Source of the DNA: Mycobacterium colombiense
GTDB taxonomy: Bacteria; Actinomycetota; Actinomycetes; Mycobacteriales; Mycobacteriaceae
DNA: 41,496 nt
Direction of reading: 5' to 3'
Assembly: GCF_003284975.1 (NCBI RefSeq)
Contig: NZ_QMEU01000032.1
Coordinates: 1-41,496, forward strand
Below are positions 10,884 to 17,718 of the stretch, piece after piece. The notes under the pieces were generated by a model that saw only the letters and a program-made list of their open reading frames with translations, did not search any database and had not been told where the DNA came from. How positions within the stretch are numbered: the first letter of the stretch is position 1; every line of letters begins with the position of its first letter. Position numbers and translations under genes: made by a program.

Positions 10884-11306
10884 TCATGGGTGCGGCGCCG
10901 CCTGGGCTTGCCGGGCCAGCCTGTCGTTGTGGATCTTGACGAGTTCGCGAAACCCCAGCCGGTGATACTTCGGTATCGGCTGGATGCCCCACACGTCCTG
11001 CGCGGTGGCTTTGCCCTCGGCGCCCTCGGGCGGCCCGAACGGCGGGTAGGGGTACTTGCACTCCAAAGTGTCGTTGGAGTAACGGATCTTCAGTAGCTCG
11101 CTGCAGATCTGGGTGAGGCTCAGGGTCGGGTATCCGTAGTAGACCGCCATGAACGGCAACGTGAAGGCGCCTTCGATCACCAGCGCTACCAGGCACACCA
11201 GCACGGCGCGCTTGATCCATTTGTGCATGCGGGCGTAGTACGGCGTGGTGCCGGGCTCGAGGCCGGCGGCCGGGTCTTTGTCGTCGGTGGTAGACGGTGC
11301 GGTCAT
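10884..11306 (-). CDS. Small membrane protein (140 aa) downstream of membrane protein copy A
   Basis: The ATG is preceded by AAAGGAG and lies 12 bp after the stop of membrane protein copy A. A charged N-terminal region is followed by one long hydrophobic segment (about residues 34-58, [13 protein letters not shown] onwards). Then comes a hydrophilic part with two cysteines (ICSEL and LECKY), a proline-rich stretch [11 protein letters not shown] and a C-terminal tail ending in AQAAPHP. The likely topology is one membrane anchor with a globular C-terminal part. Copy B at 14707-15453 has no equivalent, so this subunit is specific to the second cassette. I do not recognise the family. Position and spacing suggest it is a subunit or partner of the adjacent membrane protein. 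Confidence 0.8.
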   Translation of the reverse strand: MTAPSTTDDKDPAAGLEPGTTPYYARMHKWIKRAVLVCLVALVIEGAFTLPFMAVYYGYPTLSLTQICSELLKIRYSNDTLECKYPYPPFGPPEGAEGKATAQDVWGIQPIPKYHRLGFRELVKIHNDRLARQAQAAPHP

Positions 11307-11318
11307 GGCACGGCTCCT

Positions 11319-12014
11319 TTAGTCGGAGAAGATTTCTCGATTGACGGTGTGCAGGTACGGAATCGCGAGGAAGGGGGTGATGTAAAAGATGTCGTAGAGC
11401 CACCAGCCGATGACCGGGAACACGACGCCGGCGTAGCGCACGTCGGCGAACATCGTCATGTTGAATACATAGGCCGACCAGATCACCACGCCCATCCAGC
11501 AGGTGACAACCATCCACTGGTGGCCCCAGCGCTTCATCTGCAAGAAGCCGATCGCGGCGGCCACCCGCATGGAGAACACCGTCAGGATCAGGCCTGCCAC
11601 GTAGGCCTTCTCGCCCGGCCCGGCGGCGCCCCCGATCCACAGCTCGTTGTAATGCCAGAAATAGCCGGCGTCGAACATGTTGCCCCAGCCCACCATCAGC
11701 ACCCGGTTGATCAGGGTGTGGTTGGCGACCAGGTCCAGGGCCCAGCCCAGGCTGTTGAGCATGCCGTCGATCAGGGTGAGATAGCCGATCAGGGTCACGA
11801 TCATCGGCCGGACCGACAGGCCGTCGCGCAGGGCTTGGCGTTGCAGCCACACCCCACGCATGAAGATGGGAAACCCGATCAGGCCCGGCGCCCACATGCC
11901 CATCAGGGCGGCGCCCACGATCATCCACTTGTCGGCGCGGCGCTGAGCCCGGCGGGATTCGTCGTGATGATCTGCGAGTCCTACCGAATTCGTCTGCGCG
12001 GCATCAAGACTCAC
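11319..12014 (-). CDS. Polytopic membrane protein, copy A
   Basis: I start this 231-residue protein at the GTG at 12014, which overlaps the stop of the 42-residue peptide gene as GTGA. The same frame is open further upstream, but that part lies inside the ATPase gene and is not protein-like. There are about five hydrophobic segments. It closely matches copy B (14707-15453), with long identical blocks such as NMFDAGYFWHYNELW, GFLQMKRWGHQWMVVTCWMG and PFLAIPYLHTVNRE. Histidines in ANHT, FWHYNE, WGHQW and YLHTV are conserved between the copies and could bind metal. I do not recognise the family; an AveC-like (spirocyclase) relationship crossed my mind but cannot be shown here. The neighbouring AAA+/VWA pair suggests a membrane enzyme that needs maturation. 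Confidence 0.87.
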   Translation of the reverse strand: MSLDAAQTNSVGLADHHDESRRAQRRADKWMIVGAALMGMWAPGLIGFPIFMRGVWLQRQALRDGLSVRPMIVTLIGYLTLIDGMLNSLGWALDLVANHTLINRVLMVGWGNMFDAGYFWHYNELWIGGAAGPGEKAYVAGLILTVFSMRVAAAIGFLQMKRWGHQWMVVTCWMGVVIWSAYVFNMTMFADVRYAGVVFPVIGWWLYDIFYITPFLAIPYLHTVNREIFSD

Positions 12015-12139
12015 AGGTCCCACCACCCCCGCGCGAACGACATGTACAGCTGGACGCCGAACATGGCCAGCAGGTAGCCGTAGATGAAGATCTGGAAGAC
12101 GATGAGCGCCCTCTTGCGTTTCTGCTCTTGTCGGTCCAT
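12011..12139 (-). CDS. 42-residue single-pass membrane peptide
   Basis: This short gene has a strong ribosome binding site (AGGAAGGAG about 9 bp before ATG). It encodes a basic N-terminus (MDRQEQKRKR), one hydrophobic helix (ALIVFQIFIYGYLLAMFGVQ) and a short aromatic tail ending GWWDL. Positive-inside bias predicts a cytoplasmic N-terminus. It lies 15 bp after the ATPase gene, and its TGA overlaps the GTG of membrane protein copy A, so the two are probably translationally coupled. That arrangement is typical of small subunits of membrane complexes. No family was recognised. A different micro-peptide (34 residues) lies beside copy B. Confidence 0.8.
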   Translation of the reverse strand: MDRQEQKRKRALIVFQIFIYGYLLAMFGVQLYMSFARGWWDL

Positions 12140-12154
12140 GCCGATTGCTCCTTC

Positions 12155-12955
12155 CTAAGAACTGCTCGATGCGTCTGCGGCGCCCAGGCTGGCAGCCGCG
12201 ACTTCTCGAAGGCCGTCGGTGACGGCGCCGTCGGTGCTCAGTGGCGCGAGTATGCACGCGTCGGCCGCATCCAATTCCGTTGCGCCAGCGGCGATCAGGT
12301 GGGCAGCGGTGACCAGCACCCTGGTCGAGGGCGGCTCGAAGTGGAAGGCTTGGTCTGCGGTGCGGATCGCGACCGCGCATCCGACCAGCCGCCGCGCCGT
12401 GGCCAACGGAATTCCGGATTCGGCGACGATCACCTCGGCTTCCCGGTCGGGCGGCAGATATTGCATTGCCAGCGTCGCGAACCGCTGGCGAAACGACGGT
12501 TTGAGCTCCTTGAGCGAGCTGCGATAGGCCGGGTTATACGAACACACCAGCATGAACTCTCCGGGCGCTTTCACCACCTCACCCGCGCGATCGAGATACA
12601 GCGACCGCCGGTGATCGGTGAGTGAATGCAGGATCGCCAAGGAGTCATGGCGCGCCTCGACCACCTCGTCCAGGTAGCAGATCGCGCCGGCTTTGACCGC
12701 CCGGGTCAGCGGGCCATCGGTCCAGACGACGTCGCCGCCGGTCACCATGAAGCGGCCGACGAGATCGGAGCTGGTGAGGTCGTCGTGGCAGCTGATGGTC
12801 ACCACGGGCCGCTGCAGCAGTGAGCCCATGTGCTCGACGAACCGGGTCTTGCCGCAGCCGGTTGGGCCGGTGAGCATCACCGGGATGTGCCGGTGAAACG
12901 CCTGCTCGAACAGCTGAACTTCGTTGCCGTTGGCGAAATATGTTTCGGTGGTCAT
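12155..12955 (-). CDS. MoxR-class AAA+ ATPase of the NorQ/CbbQ type
   Basis: This 266-residue protein carries Walker A GPTGCGKT (residues 30-37), Walker B ICYLDEV with D96 and E97, a sensor-like SYNPAYR, and a C-terminal part resembling the CbbQ/NirQ/NorQ group. These ATPases form rings that work with a VWA-domain partner to remodel or insert metal into a target enzyme, for example NorQ-NorD with nitric oxide reductase, and CbbQ-CbbO with Rubisco. The VWA partner is encoded 21 bp upstream. No Rubisco or recognisable nitric oxide reductase is present, so the client is likely one of the operon's own products; the adjacent membrane proteins are the best candidates. The family call is firm; the client is inference. 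Confidence 0.93.
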   Translation of the reverse strand: MTTETYFANGNEVQLFEQAFHRHIPVMLTGPTGCGKTRFVEHMGSLLQRPVVTISCHDDLTSSDLVGRFMVTGGDVVWTDGPLTRAVKAGAICYLDEVVEARHDSLAILHSLTDHRRSLYLDRAGEVVKAPGEFMLVCSYNPAYRSSLKELKPSFRQRFATLAMQYLPPDREAEVIVAESGIPLATARRLVGCAVAIRTADQAFHFEPPSTRVLVTAAHLIAAGATELDAADACILAPLSTDGAVTDGLREVAAASLGAADASSSS

Positions 12956-12976
12956 CTCTTCCTCAGCGGGTCGCGT

Positions 12977-14518
12977 TCATGCCGTGACCAGTTCGCGATG
13001 GACATGGGCCAGTACCCGGGGCAGCTCCTCGATGCGCCGGATCCGTTGCGACCGGCGGGGTCCGAACACCTCGGGGAGGGGATCGACGCGGGTCGGTCCC
13101 ACGCCCACGTAGTACATCGACACCCCGGCCTCGTTGGCCTCCTCGACGGCGTGCGCGGCGTCAGCCCAGGCATACCGGCCCTCGTAGCCCTCATCGGAGA
13201 TCAGGCCGTCACCGATGACGATCAGCAGGCGGCGTTCGGAGGCCTGCGCCAGCAGGCGGCTCGTCAGATGGCGAAGTGGCGCACCGAGTCTGGTGTATCC
13301 GCGGGTGGACAAACCCAGCCCGCTTGGCGGTACGAATCGGCGGTCGTCGAAGTCCTTCAGGCAGCGGACTTCGACTCGATGACGGGTGTTGCCGGTGAAT
13401 ACGAAGACACCGTGGCGCTCGCGTGCCAGCGTCATGGCGCGGGAAAGCGCATCGGCACAGGACAACTCCAGCTGGAACACGCGGCCGCCGTGCACCCCCA
13501 GCGACGAACTGCCGTCGAGCAGCAAGGCGGTGGTGACGTCGCGGCTGCTGGGCAGCAGATCGCGGAACACCTTCGGCTCCTTCGCCTCGCCGGTCGCCAG
13601 ATCGATGTAGTGATTGACGTATTGGTCGACATCGAGGTCGGAGCCGTCTTCGAGGCGGTTGGTCATCGCGCGGTGGGTGTGTTCCTCGAACCACTTACGC
13701 ACGTCGACGGCCACCGGCACCGGCCGGCGGGCGTGCCGGCCGTCGGAATGCTCGATGACGGCGACATGGTCACGCATGAATCGCTTTGTCCACATGTTCC
13801 ATTCTGGATAGGGAATGCCGGGCCGGTGTTCCGGCGTGACGTCGAGATCGTTGTCTTGCGGCCGGCTCGGCGGCGGCAGGTTGGGGTTGCGGACTCCTCC
13901 GTCGCCGCCGACCGGAACCGAGTACGGCCGCGGCAACCGCTTCTGCGTTGTGGTCCAGGGCATCCTGCCGAAGCTGCGCCGCAATTTGTCGGCCAATCCG
14001 TGCGGCGCCGTGTACGCCAGCGGCAACGACCCCAGCAGTGGGTGAATCGTCAATTCCTGGCTCGTGGCCGCCAATGCCATTGCGCGATTGAGCATTTCCA
14101 CGGCGGCCATGTCGCCGGCCTCGGTGCGGACCTCAGGAAGTAGTCGACGGACCTCGGGGAGCAGTCCCGGCCACCGTGACGCGATCCAGCCGAGGGCGAC
14201 GCCGGCCTCAACGAGGGTGAGCGCACGCAGTTCCCGGGCCGAGAGCTCGTTGAGGCGATATTCGGTGACGCGTTCTTTCGATGGCGAACATTGCAGGGCC
14301 ACGCCGCATGTCAGGGTTCGGCGCGTCCAGTCGGGCCCTGAAAGTTGGGGGGCGGGGTAGGGGACGTGAACGAACTTCAACGCCGCGTTCAGGCCGAAGC
14401 ACCGACGTTCCCCGGTGACCAGCCGCACGCCTTCGCGCCGTTGGTCGCTGAGCGCGACCGCCGTGACGGAGCAACCCCGCTCCAGCGCCATCGCGTGACC
14501 GTCGGACTGGTCAATCAT
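12977..14518 (-). CDS. VWA-domain protein (NorD/CbbO-like partner of the AAA+ ATPase)
   Basis: This protein of about 513 residues has a C-terminal von Willebrand A domain. The MIDAS motif DGSSS is at D335-S339, the following threonine is in GYTRLG, and a later aspartate is in IGDGLISD. The N-terminal part is helical and basic with no recognised domain; the middle has a proline-rich linker (NLPPPSRPQ). VWA proteins of this kind bridge MoxR-type rings to their client through a metal ion. The start at 14518 is uncertain because no strong ribosome binding site precedes it; a start further in, near MALERG, is possible. It lies between the 34-residue peptide gene and the ATPase gene, all on one strand with small gaps. 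Confidence 0.9.
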   Translation of the reverse strand: MIDQSDGHAMALERGCSVTAVALSDQRREGVRLVTGERRCFGLNAALKFVHVPYPAPQLSGPDWTRRTLTCGVALQCSPSKERVTEYRLNELSARELRALTLVEAGVALGWIASRWPGLLPEVRRLLPEVRTEAGDMAAVEMLNRAMALAATSQELTIHPLLGSLPLAYTAPHGLADKLRRSFGRMPWTTTQKRLPRPYSVPVGGDGGVRNPNLPPPSRPQDNDLDVTPEHRPGIPYPEWNMWTKRFMRDHVAVIEHSDGRHARRPVPVAVDVRKWFEEHTHRAMTNRLEDGSDLDVDQYVNHYIDLATGEAKEPKVFRDLLPSSRDVTTALLLDGSSSLGVHGGRVFQLELSCADALSRAMTLARERHGVFVFTGNTRHRVEVRCLKDFDDRRFVPPSGLGLSTRGYTRLGAPLRHLTSRLLAQASERRLLIVIGDGLISDEGYEGRYAWADAAHAVEEANEAGVSMYYVGVGPTRVDPLPEVFGPRRSQRIRRIEELPRVLAHVHRELVTA

Positions 14519-14557
14519 GGGCTGAATCCCGCGTGTTCCGGCTGCCCGGTCCGCGGT

Positions 14558-14662
14558 TCAGAACGTGCCGATGTTGGAGAACAGCCAGTACCAGAACCAG
14601 ATGATCAGTCCGGTGCCGCCCCAGGCGGCGACATAGCGAAGGATTTCCCATAGATAGCCCAT
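14558..14662 (-). CDS. 34-residue membrane peptide
   Basis: An ATG with GAGGAAG about 7 bp upstream opens a frame encoding MGYLWEILRYVAAWGG, then a tryptophan-rich hydrophobic helix (LIIWFWYWLF) and the end SNIGTF. Almost the whole peptide could span the membrane. It lies 44 bp after the stop of membrane protein copy B and 39 bp before the VWA gene, in the same direction. Length, hydrophobicity and a clear ribosome binding site support a real gene. It is not similar in sequence to the 42-residue peptide beside copy A, but it may play the same part. Function unknown. Confidence 0.7.
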   Translation of the reverse strand: MGYLWEILRYVAAWGGTGLIIWFWYWLFSNIGTF

Positions 14663-14706
14663 GATGTGACTTCCTCGGTGGCGTAGTGGATTTCGGCTCG
14701 CTCATG

Positions 14707-15453
14707 TCAATCGGAGAAGAGTTCGCGGTTGACGGTGTGCAGGTAGGGGATGGCCAGGAACGGGGTGATGTAGAAGATGTCGTAGAGCCACCAACCGACG
14801 ACGGGCAGCACCACGCCGGCGAAGCGCACGTCGGCGAACATGGTCATGTTGAAGACGTAGGTGATCCAGATGACCACACCCATCCAGCAGGTGACGACCA
14901 TCCACTGATGGCCCCAGCGTTTCATCTGCAGAAAACCGATGGCCGCCGCGATGCGCATGGTGAAGACGGTCAGGATGAGCCCGACTTCCAGGGCCTTTTC
15001 GCCCGGTCCGGCCGCGCCGCCCACCCACAGCTCGTTGTAGTGCCAGAAGTAGCCGGCGTCGAACATGTTGCCCCACCCGTTGAGCAACACCCGGGCCAGG
15101 ATGGTGTGGTTAGCCACCAGGTCAAGGGCCCATCCGACGGTGTTGATGGCGGCGTCGATGATGACGAGATAGCCGAGCAACGTGACCAGCATCGGCCGAA
15201 CGGAGAGGCCGTCGCGCTGGGCCCGGCGCAGCAATCGCACACCCCAGAGAAACAGCGGTAAGCCGAAGATGCCCAGGGCGGCGGTGCCGATCAGCAGACT
15301 GCCGGAGATGAGCCATTTGTCGGCCTGACGTTGCGCGAGCTGTGACCGTTGAGAATGTTCGTCGATGGTCAGACCCGTTGGGGCAGCGCTGGTTGAGCCG
15401 GCGGTGGTGCCTTCACTGCCGGCATTGCGCGGATGCAGCCTCGGCAGATTCAC
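14707..15453 (-). CDS. Polytopic membrane protein, copy B
   Basis: This 248-residue protein is the first gene of the leftward operon, starting at GTG with GGGGAGGG just upstream. It has a polar N-terminal extension of about 35 residues and then about five hydrophobic segments matching copy A almost throughout. The conserved histidines in ANHT, FWHYNELW, WGHQW and YLHTV, and acidic residues in FDAGYF, ELW, GEK and MFADVR, sit in blocks that are nearly invariant between the copies. That is the pattern expected of an active site rather than of simple membrane packing. I do not recognise a named family. Its promoter carries operator 1. It may be a subunit or an alternative form of the same enzyme as copy A. 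Confidence 0.87.
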   Translation of the reverse strand: MNLPRLHPRNAGSEGTTAGSTSAAPTGLTIDEHSQRSQLAQRQADKWLISGSLLIGTAALGIFGLPLFLWGVRLLRRAQRDGLSVRPMLVTLLGYLVIIDAAINTVGWALDLVANHTILARVLLNGWGNMFDAGYFWHYNELWVGGAAGPGEKALEVGLILTVFTMRIAAAIGFLQMKRWGHQWMVVTCWMGVVIWITYVFNMTMFADVRFAGVVLPVVGWWLYDIFYITPFLAIPYLHTVNRELFSD

Positions 15454-15500
15454 GAACCCTCCCCGTCTGCTATTCCAATCGGCCTGTGCAATATAACAGG

Positions 15501-15514
15501 CTGACTGTAGTCAG
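15501..15514. promoter_or_regulatory. Operator 1 (CTGAC-TGTA-GTCAG inverted repeat)
   Basis: This is a perfect inverted repeat with 5-bp arms and a 4-bp centre, extended by a G and a C to 7-bp arms when read as GCTGACT/AGTCAGC. It lies directly upstream of the TATATT -10 element of the leftward operon, where a bound repressor would block RNA polymerase. The same pattern recurs at 15656 and 17655. The TetR protein encoded at 16913-17512 is the likely ligand; that link is inference. Confidence 0.7.
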
Positions 15515-15655
15515 CATAAGATGTGGGTCGCGTTTCGGTGAAGTCGGCCGGTCCTGCACGGCGCCGACGGCCTCGGGGGCTGTAATTGTTCGGCGTAACG
15601 GGTCGATCTGTCTACGGTGGGATACCTTCCGTTAATAACGCACACCGGGATATCA

Positions 15656-15669
15656 CTGACAAAAGTCAG
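15656..15669. promoter_or_regulatory. Operator 2 (CTGAC-AAAA-GTCAG inverted repeat)
   Basis: This is the second copy of the repeat, with perfect 5-bp arms. It lies 10 bp upstream of the TTGACA -35-like element of the rightward amine-dehydrogenase-like gene. A position just upstream of -35 could suit repression or activation. Confidence 0.65.
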
Positions 15670-15679
15670 CTGCTGGTCG

Positions 15680-15709
15680 TTGACACAGCTTTCACCGGGC
15701 GCCTACGCT
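15680..15709 (+). promoter_or_regulatory. Candidate promoter of the amine-dehydrogenase-like gene copy 2
   Basis: TTGACA (15680-15685) and TACGCT (15704-15709) are separated by 18 bp and point toward the gene starting at 15800. TACGCT fits the mycobacterial TANNNT -10 form. The start of transcription has not been shown. Confidence 0.45.
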
Positions 15710-15799
15710 CAGCGAGCGCTCAGCCGTTGCGGCCTCGTGTGCCGACGGCGGAAACGGTTCGCCCGTATTGGCGCTGTCGGTGTATGCAAAGGAGTAGCA

Positions 15800-16903
15800 A
15801 TGACGCCCAAGCCGCCGGCCGAGAAGAAGTATCGCGTAATCCAGTGGGGCGTAGGGAATGTCGGTACGATTGCGCTCCGTCATTTCGTGCACAACCCTGC
15901 CTATGAATTGGTCGGGGTGCTGTGCAATCGTCCGGAGAAGGTGGGCAAGGACGCCGGTGAGCTCTGCGGCAAAGCGCCGACCGGGGTCAGGGCGACCACC
16001 GATAAGGCCGCCATCGAGGCACTCGACGCCGATTGCGTGTTCTATGCGCCGCTATGGTCTGACCCCGATGAGGTGTGCCGCCTACTGCGCGGGGGCAAGA
16101 ACGTCGTCGCGTCCGGCGGCGCCTGGTGGTACCGAACCGAACACAGCAAGGCGGACATCGACAAGATCGATGCCGCCTGCCATGAGGGTGGGACGTCGTT
16201 TCATGCGGGTGGTGTCAATCCCGGCTTCGCCGGAGATCTACTCGTGCTGACGCTGGCCCGGATCGTCAGTCAGATCGACACCATTCACATCTACGAGGTG
16301 GTGAATTTCGGTCGGGACACGCTGAAGTACCTGTATGAGATGGGGATGGGTAGCGATCCGGCCGGGTTCGAGGACGGCCCGAATCTGTTGGGACAGGCGT
16401 GGCCATTGTTCGCACAGTCGATGGCGATGGTGGTGGAGGGGATGGGCAAGACGGTCGAGAGATACACGACTGAGGTGGAGCTGGGGCACGCCACGCGCGA
16501 CATTCCCTTCGAAGGGGGAGAGACCAGCGACATGCCAGGCTTCAAGGGCGTGATCAAGAAGGGCACGGTCGCTCGCCAGCATCACAAGTGGACGGCGTGG
16601 GTGGAGGGCAAGCCCCTCGTGATCTTTCATGAGATATACACGATGGACACCTTCGATGCCGTTGAGCCGCAGGAGGATTGGCCTCAGCATTACCACTACC
16701 GCATAGTGATCGAGGGCGACTCGTCCACCGAGCTGATCCTGCAGGGGGCGCAGGACCCGGATGGCGGCTACGCGCTGCCCGGCTATACCTGGACCGCGAT
16801 GGGGCCGGCGAACGCCATTCCCGCGGTCTGCGACGCTCCGCCGGGGTTCATGTCCCACACGGAACTCGGACTGATGCCGCTGCGTGGCGTAATACGGCCC
16901 TGA
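15800..16903 (+). CDS. Amine-dehydrogenase-like NAD(P)-dependent oxidoreductase, copy 2
   Basis: The ATG at 15800 follows AAAGGAG by 5 bp. The frame extends upstream to 15617, but that part is unlike protein and lies over the operator. The 367-residue product has the Rossmann segment YRVIQWGVGNVG, then HNPAYELVGV, and a CVFYAP segment, placing it with copies 1 and 3 in the DapB-N/nat-AmDH-like group. After NVV it reads ASGGAWWYR, unlike copy 1 (GTAEF) and copy 3 (GTSMVWL), so substrate or even chemistry may differ. The later FHAGGVNPGF block is shared. Operator 2 lies upstream and a hairpin terminator spans its stop codon. Function as amine dehydrogenase or as ketone/imine reductase is unproven. 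Confidence 0.88.
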   Translation: MTPKPPAEKKYRVIQWGVGNVGTIALRHFVHNPAYELVGVLCNRPEKVGKDAGELCGKAPTGVRATTDKAAIEALDADCVFYAPLWSDPDEVCRLLRGGKNVVASGGAWWYRTEHSKADIDKIDAACHEGGTSFHAGGVNPGFAGDLLVLTLARIVSQIDTIHIYEVVNFGRDTLKYLYEMGMGSDPAGFEDGPNLLGQAWPLFAQSMAMVVEGMGKTVERYTTEVELGHATRDIPFEGGETSDMPGFKGVIKKGTVARQHHKWTAWVEGKPLVIFHEIYTMDTFDAVEPQEDWPQHYHYRIVIEGDSSTELILQGAQDPDGGYALPGYTWTAMGPANAIPAVCDAPPGFMSHTELGLMPLRGVIRP

Positions 16904-16918
16904 CCCGGCGGGTCAGGG
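16898..16918. terminator. Hairpin between convergent genes
   Basis: A perfect 9-bp stem (CCCTGACCC / GGGTCAGGG) with a 3-base loop spans the stop codons of the rightward gene and the leftward TetR gene. It is followed on the plus strand by only a short TTT run. It probably terminates transcription from both sides, since mycobacterial terminators often lack a long U tract. Confidence 0.6.
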
Positions 16919-17512
16919 TTTCAAGCTTCGCAACGTCCTTTCGACGTAGTCTTCCAGCAGCGTGTGACCGGTCGGCCAGTGGTTGGTGGTGATCAACAGC
17001 GCGTACAGGCCCAGCAAGAAGAACACCGCACTGTTCATCGGAGTGACCTCGGCATCGATCTCGCCGCGTTCCTGGGCCTGCGCGATCTCCCGGGCGACCA
17101 AGACGATCAGTGGGTGATCCCTGCCGTCTTCGGTCTGCGGGCGGGTTTGGGAGAAGTGCAGCGCGAGAAAGTCATTGAAGAGCCGATCGCCCAGGCGGCG
17201 TTCCAATCCGACGACCAACCGGACCGCCTCGTTCAATGCCGCAGCGAGGTCGTGTTTGGACTTCAGGAATTGCGCGAACTGCTTGGCGATTCGGTCCTCT
17301 TCGCGGCGCTCCAGCTCCAGCAGCACATGCTCTTTGGTGGGGAAGTGGAAGAAGAAAGTCCCGTGGGCCACGCCTGCGGCGGCCACTATGGCCCCCACGT
17401 CGGCCTCGGCCATCCCGGCGCGGGCGAACTCGCCGATCGCGGCGCCCATCAGTCGCTCCCGCGTCTGCAGGCGCTTAGCTTCTCGTGCCGACAGCCGGTC
17501 CGTCACAGCCAT
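16913..17512 (-). CDS. TetR-family transcriptional regulator
   Basis: The best start is the ATG at 17512 with GAGGAAA about 5 bp upstream, giving 199 residues; an upstream ATG at 17599 has no such site. The N-terminal helix-turn-helix (about residues 25-65) includes AIVAAAGVAHGTFFFHF followed by PTKEHVLLEL, typical of TetR proteins. The C-terminal part is helical and would bind a small ligand. The gene sits between operators 2 and 3, with operator 3 in its own upstream region, which suggests that it represses itself and the flanking pathway genes until an inducer, perhaps a pathway substrate, releases it. The family call is firm; the regulon is inference. Confidence 0.92.
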   Translation of the reverse strand: MAVTDRLSAREAKRLQTRERLMGAAIGEFARAGMAEADVGAIVAAAGVAHGTFFFHFPTKEHVLLELERREEDRIAKQFAQFLKSKHDLAAALNEAVRLVVGLERRLGDRLFNDFLALHFSQTRPQTEDGRDHPLIVLVAREIAQAQERGEIDAEVTPMNSAVFFLLGLYALLITTNHWPTGHTLLEDYVERTLRSLKP

Positions 17513-17654
17513 TGCTTTCCTCACCGTTGACCTGACTCCTGCCAGGTTTTCGAGGCTAACCCAACCAGTATGCCGTGTGTCGTCCAAAAACGCTTGCACA
17601 ACTTGTCATTGTCAGGTGCCACCCACCTTGACGGATATCTTCTCTCGCGATTCG

Positions 17655-17668
17655 TTGACTTTAGTCAG
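17655..17668. promoter_or_regulatory. Operator 3 (TTGAC-TTTA-GTCAG)
   Basis: This is the third copy of the inverted repeat, with one mismatch in the left arm. It includes the -35-like TTGACT of the downstream SDR promoter, so binding should block transcription. It also lies upstream of the divergent TetR gene. Confidence 0.65.
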
Positions 17669-17683
17669 CAATATTCATAGATT
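17655..17683 (+). promoter_or_regulatory. Candidate promoter of the SDR/amine-dehydrogenase-like/mycofactocin-SDR operon
   Basis: TTGACT (17655-17660) and TAGATT (17678-17683) are 17 bp apart. The gene starts at 17719 after GGAGGAG. The overlap of -35 with operator 3 predicts repression. Confidence 0.5.
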
Positions 17684-17718
17684 GAACGCGCACCACACCG
17701 CACATCGGAGGAGCCGGC

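Larger units (their letters stand above)
15454..15799. promoter_or_regulatory. Divergent control region (346 bp without a gene)
   Basis: This is the only gene-free stretch longer than 300 bp. It separates the leftward operon from the rightward amine-dehydrogenase-like gene and has less GC than its surroundings. It contains two CTGAC-N4-GTCAG inverted repeats (15501-15514 and 15656-15669). For the leftward operon, a TATATT -10 hexamer lies at 15495-15490. For the rightward gene, TTGACA and TACGCT are 18 bp apart at 15680-15709. A ribosome binding site AAAGGAG (15788-15794) serves the rightward gene. Short frames in the region lack protein-like character. Confidence 0.7.

Noticed and set aside
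10867..11928. Minus-strand frame of about 353 codons spanning the 140-residue protein and membrane protein A
   Set aside because: It is out of frame with both membrane proteins, which have hydrophobic segments, ribosome binding sites and a paralogue; this frame has none of these.
12015..12380. Upstream extension of membrane protein A to 12380
   Set aside because: The extra part overlaps the 42-residue peptide gene and the ATPase gene and is Arg/Pro-rich; GTG 12014 with stop-start overlap is the better start.
10884..15453. Membrane proteins as particulate methane/ammonia monooxygenase subunits
   Set aside because: Sizes and the AAA+/VWA company suggested it, but remembered PmoA/AmoA and PmoC/AmoC motifs do not match, so no such name is given.
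15617..15799. N-terminal extension of amine-dehydrogenase-like copy 2
   Set aside because: The extension covers operator 2 and promoter elements and is not protein-like; ATG 15800 has AAAGGAG at the right distance.
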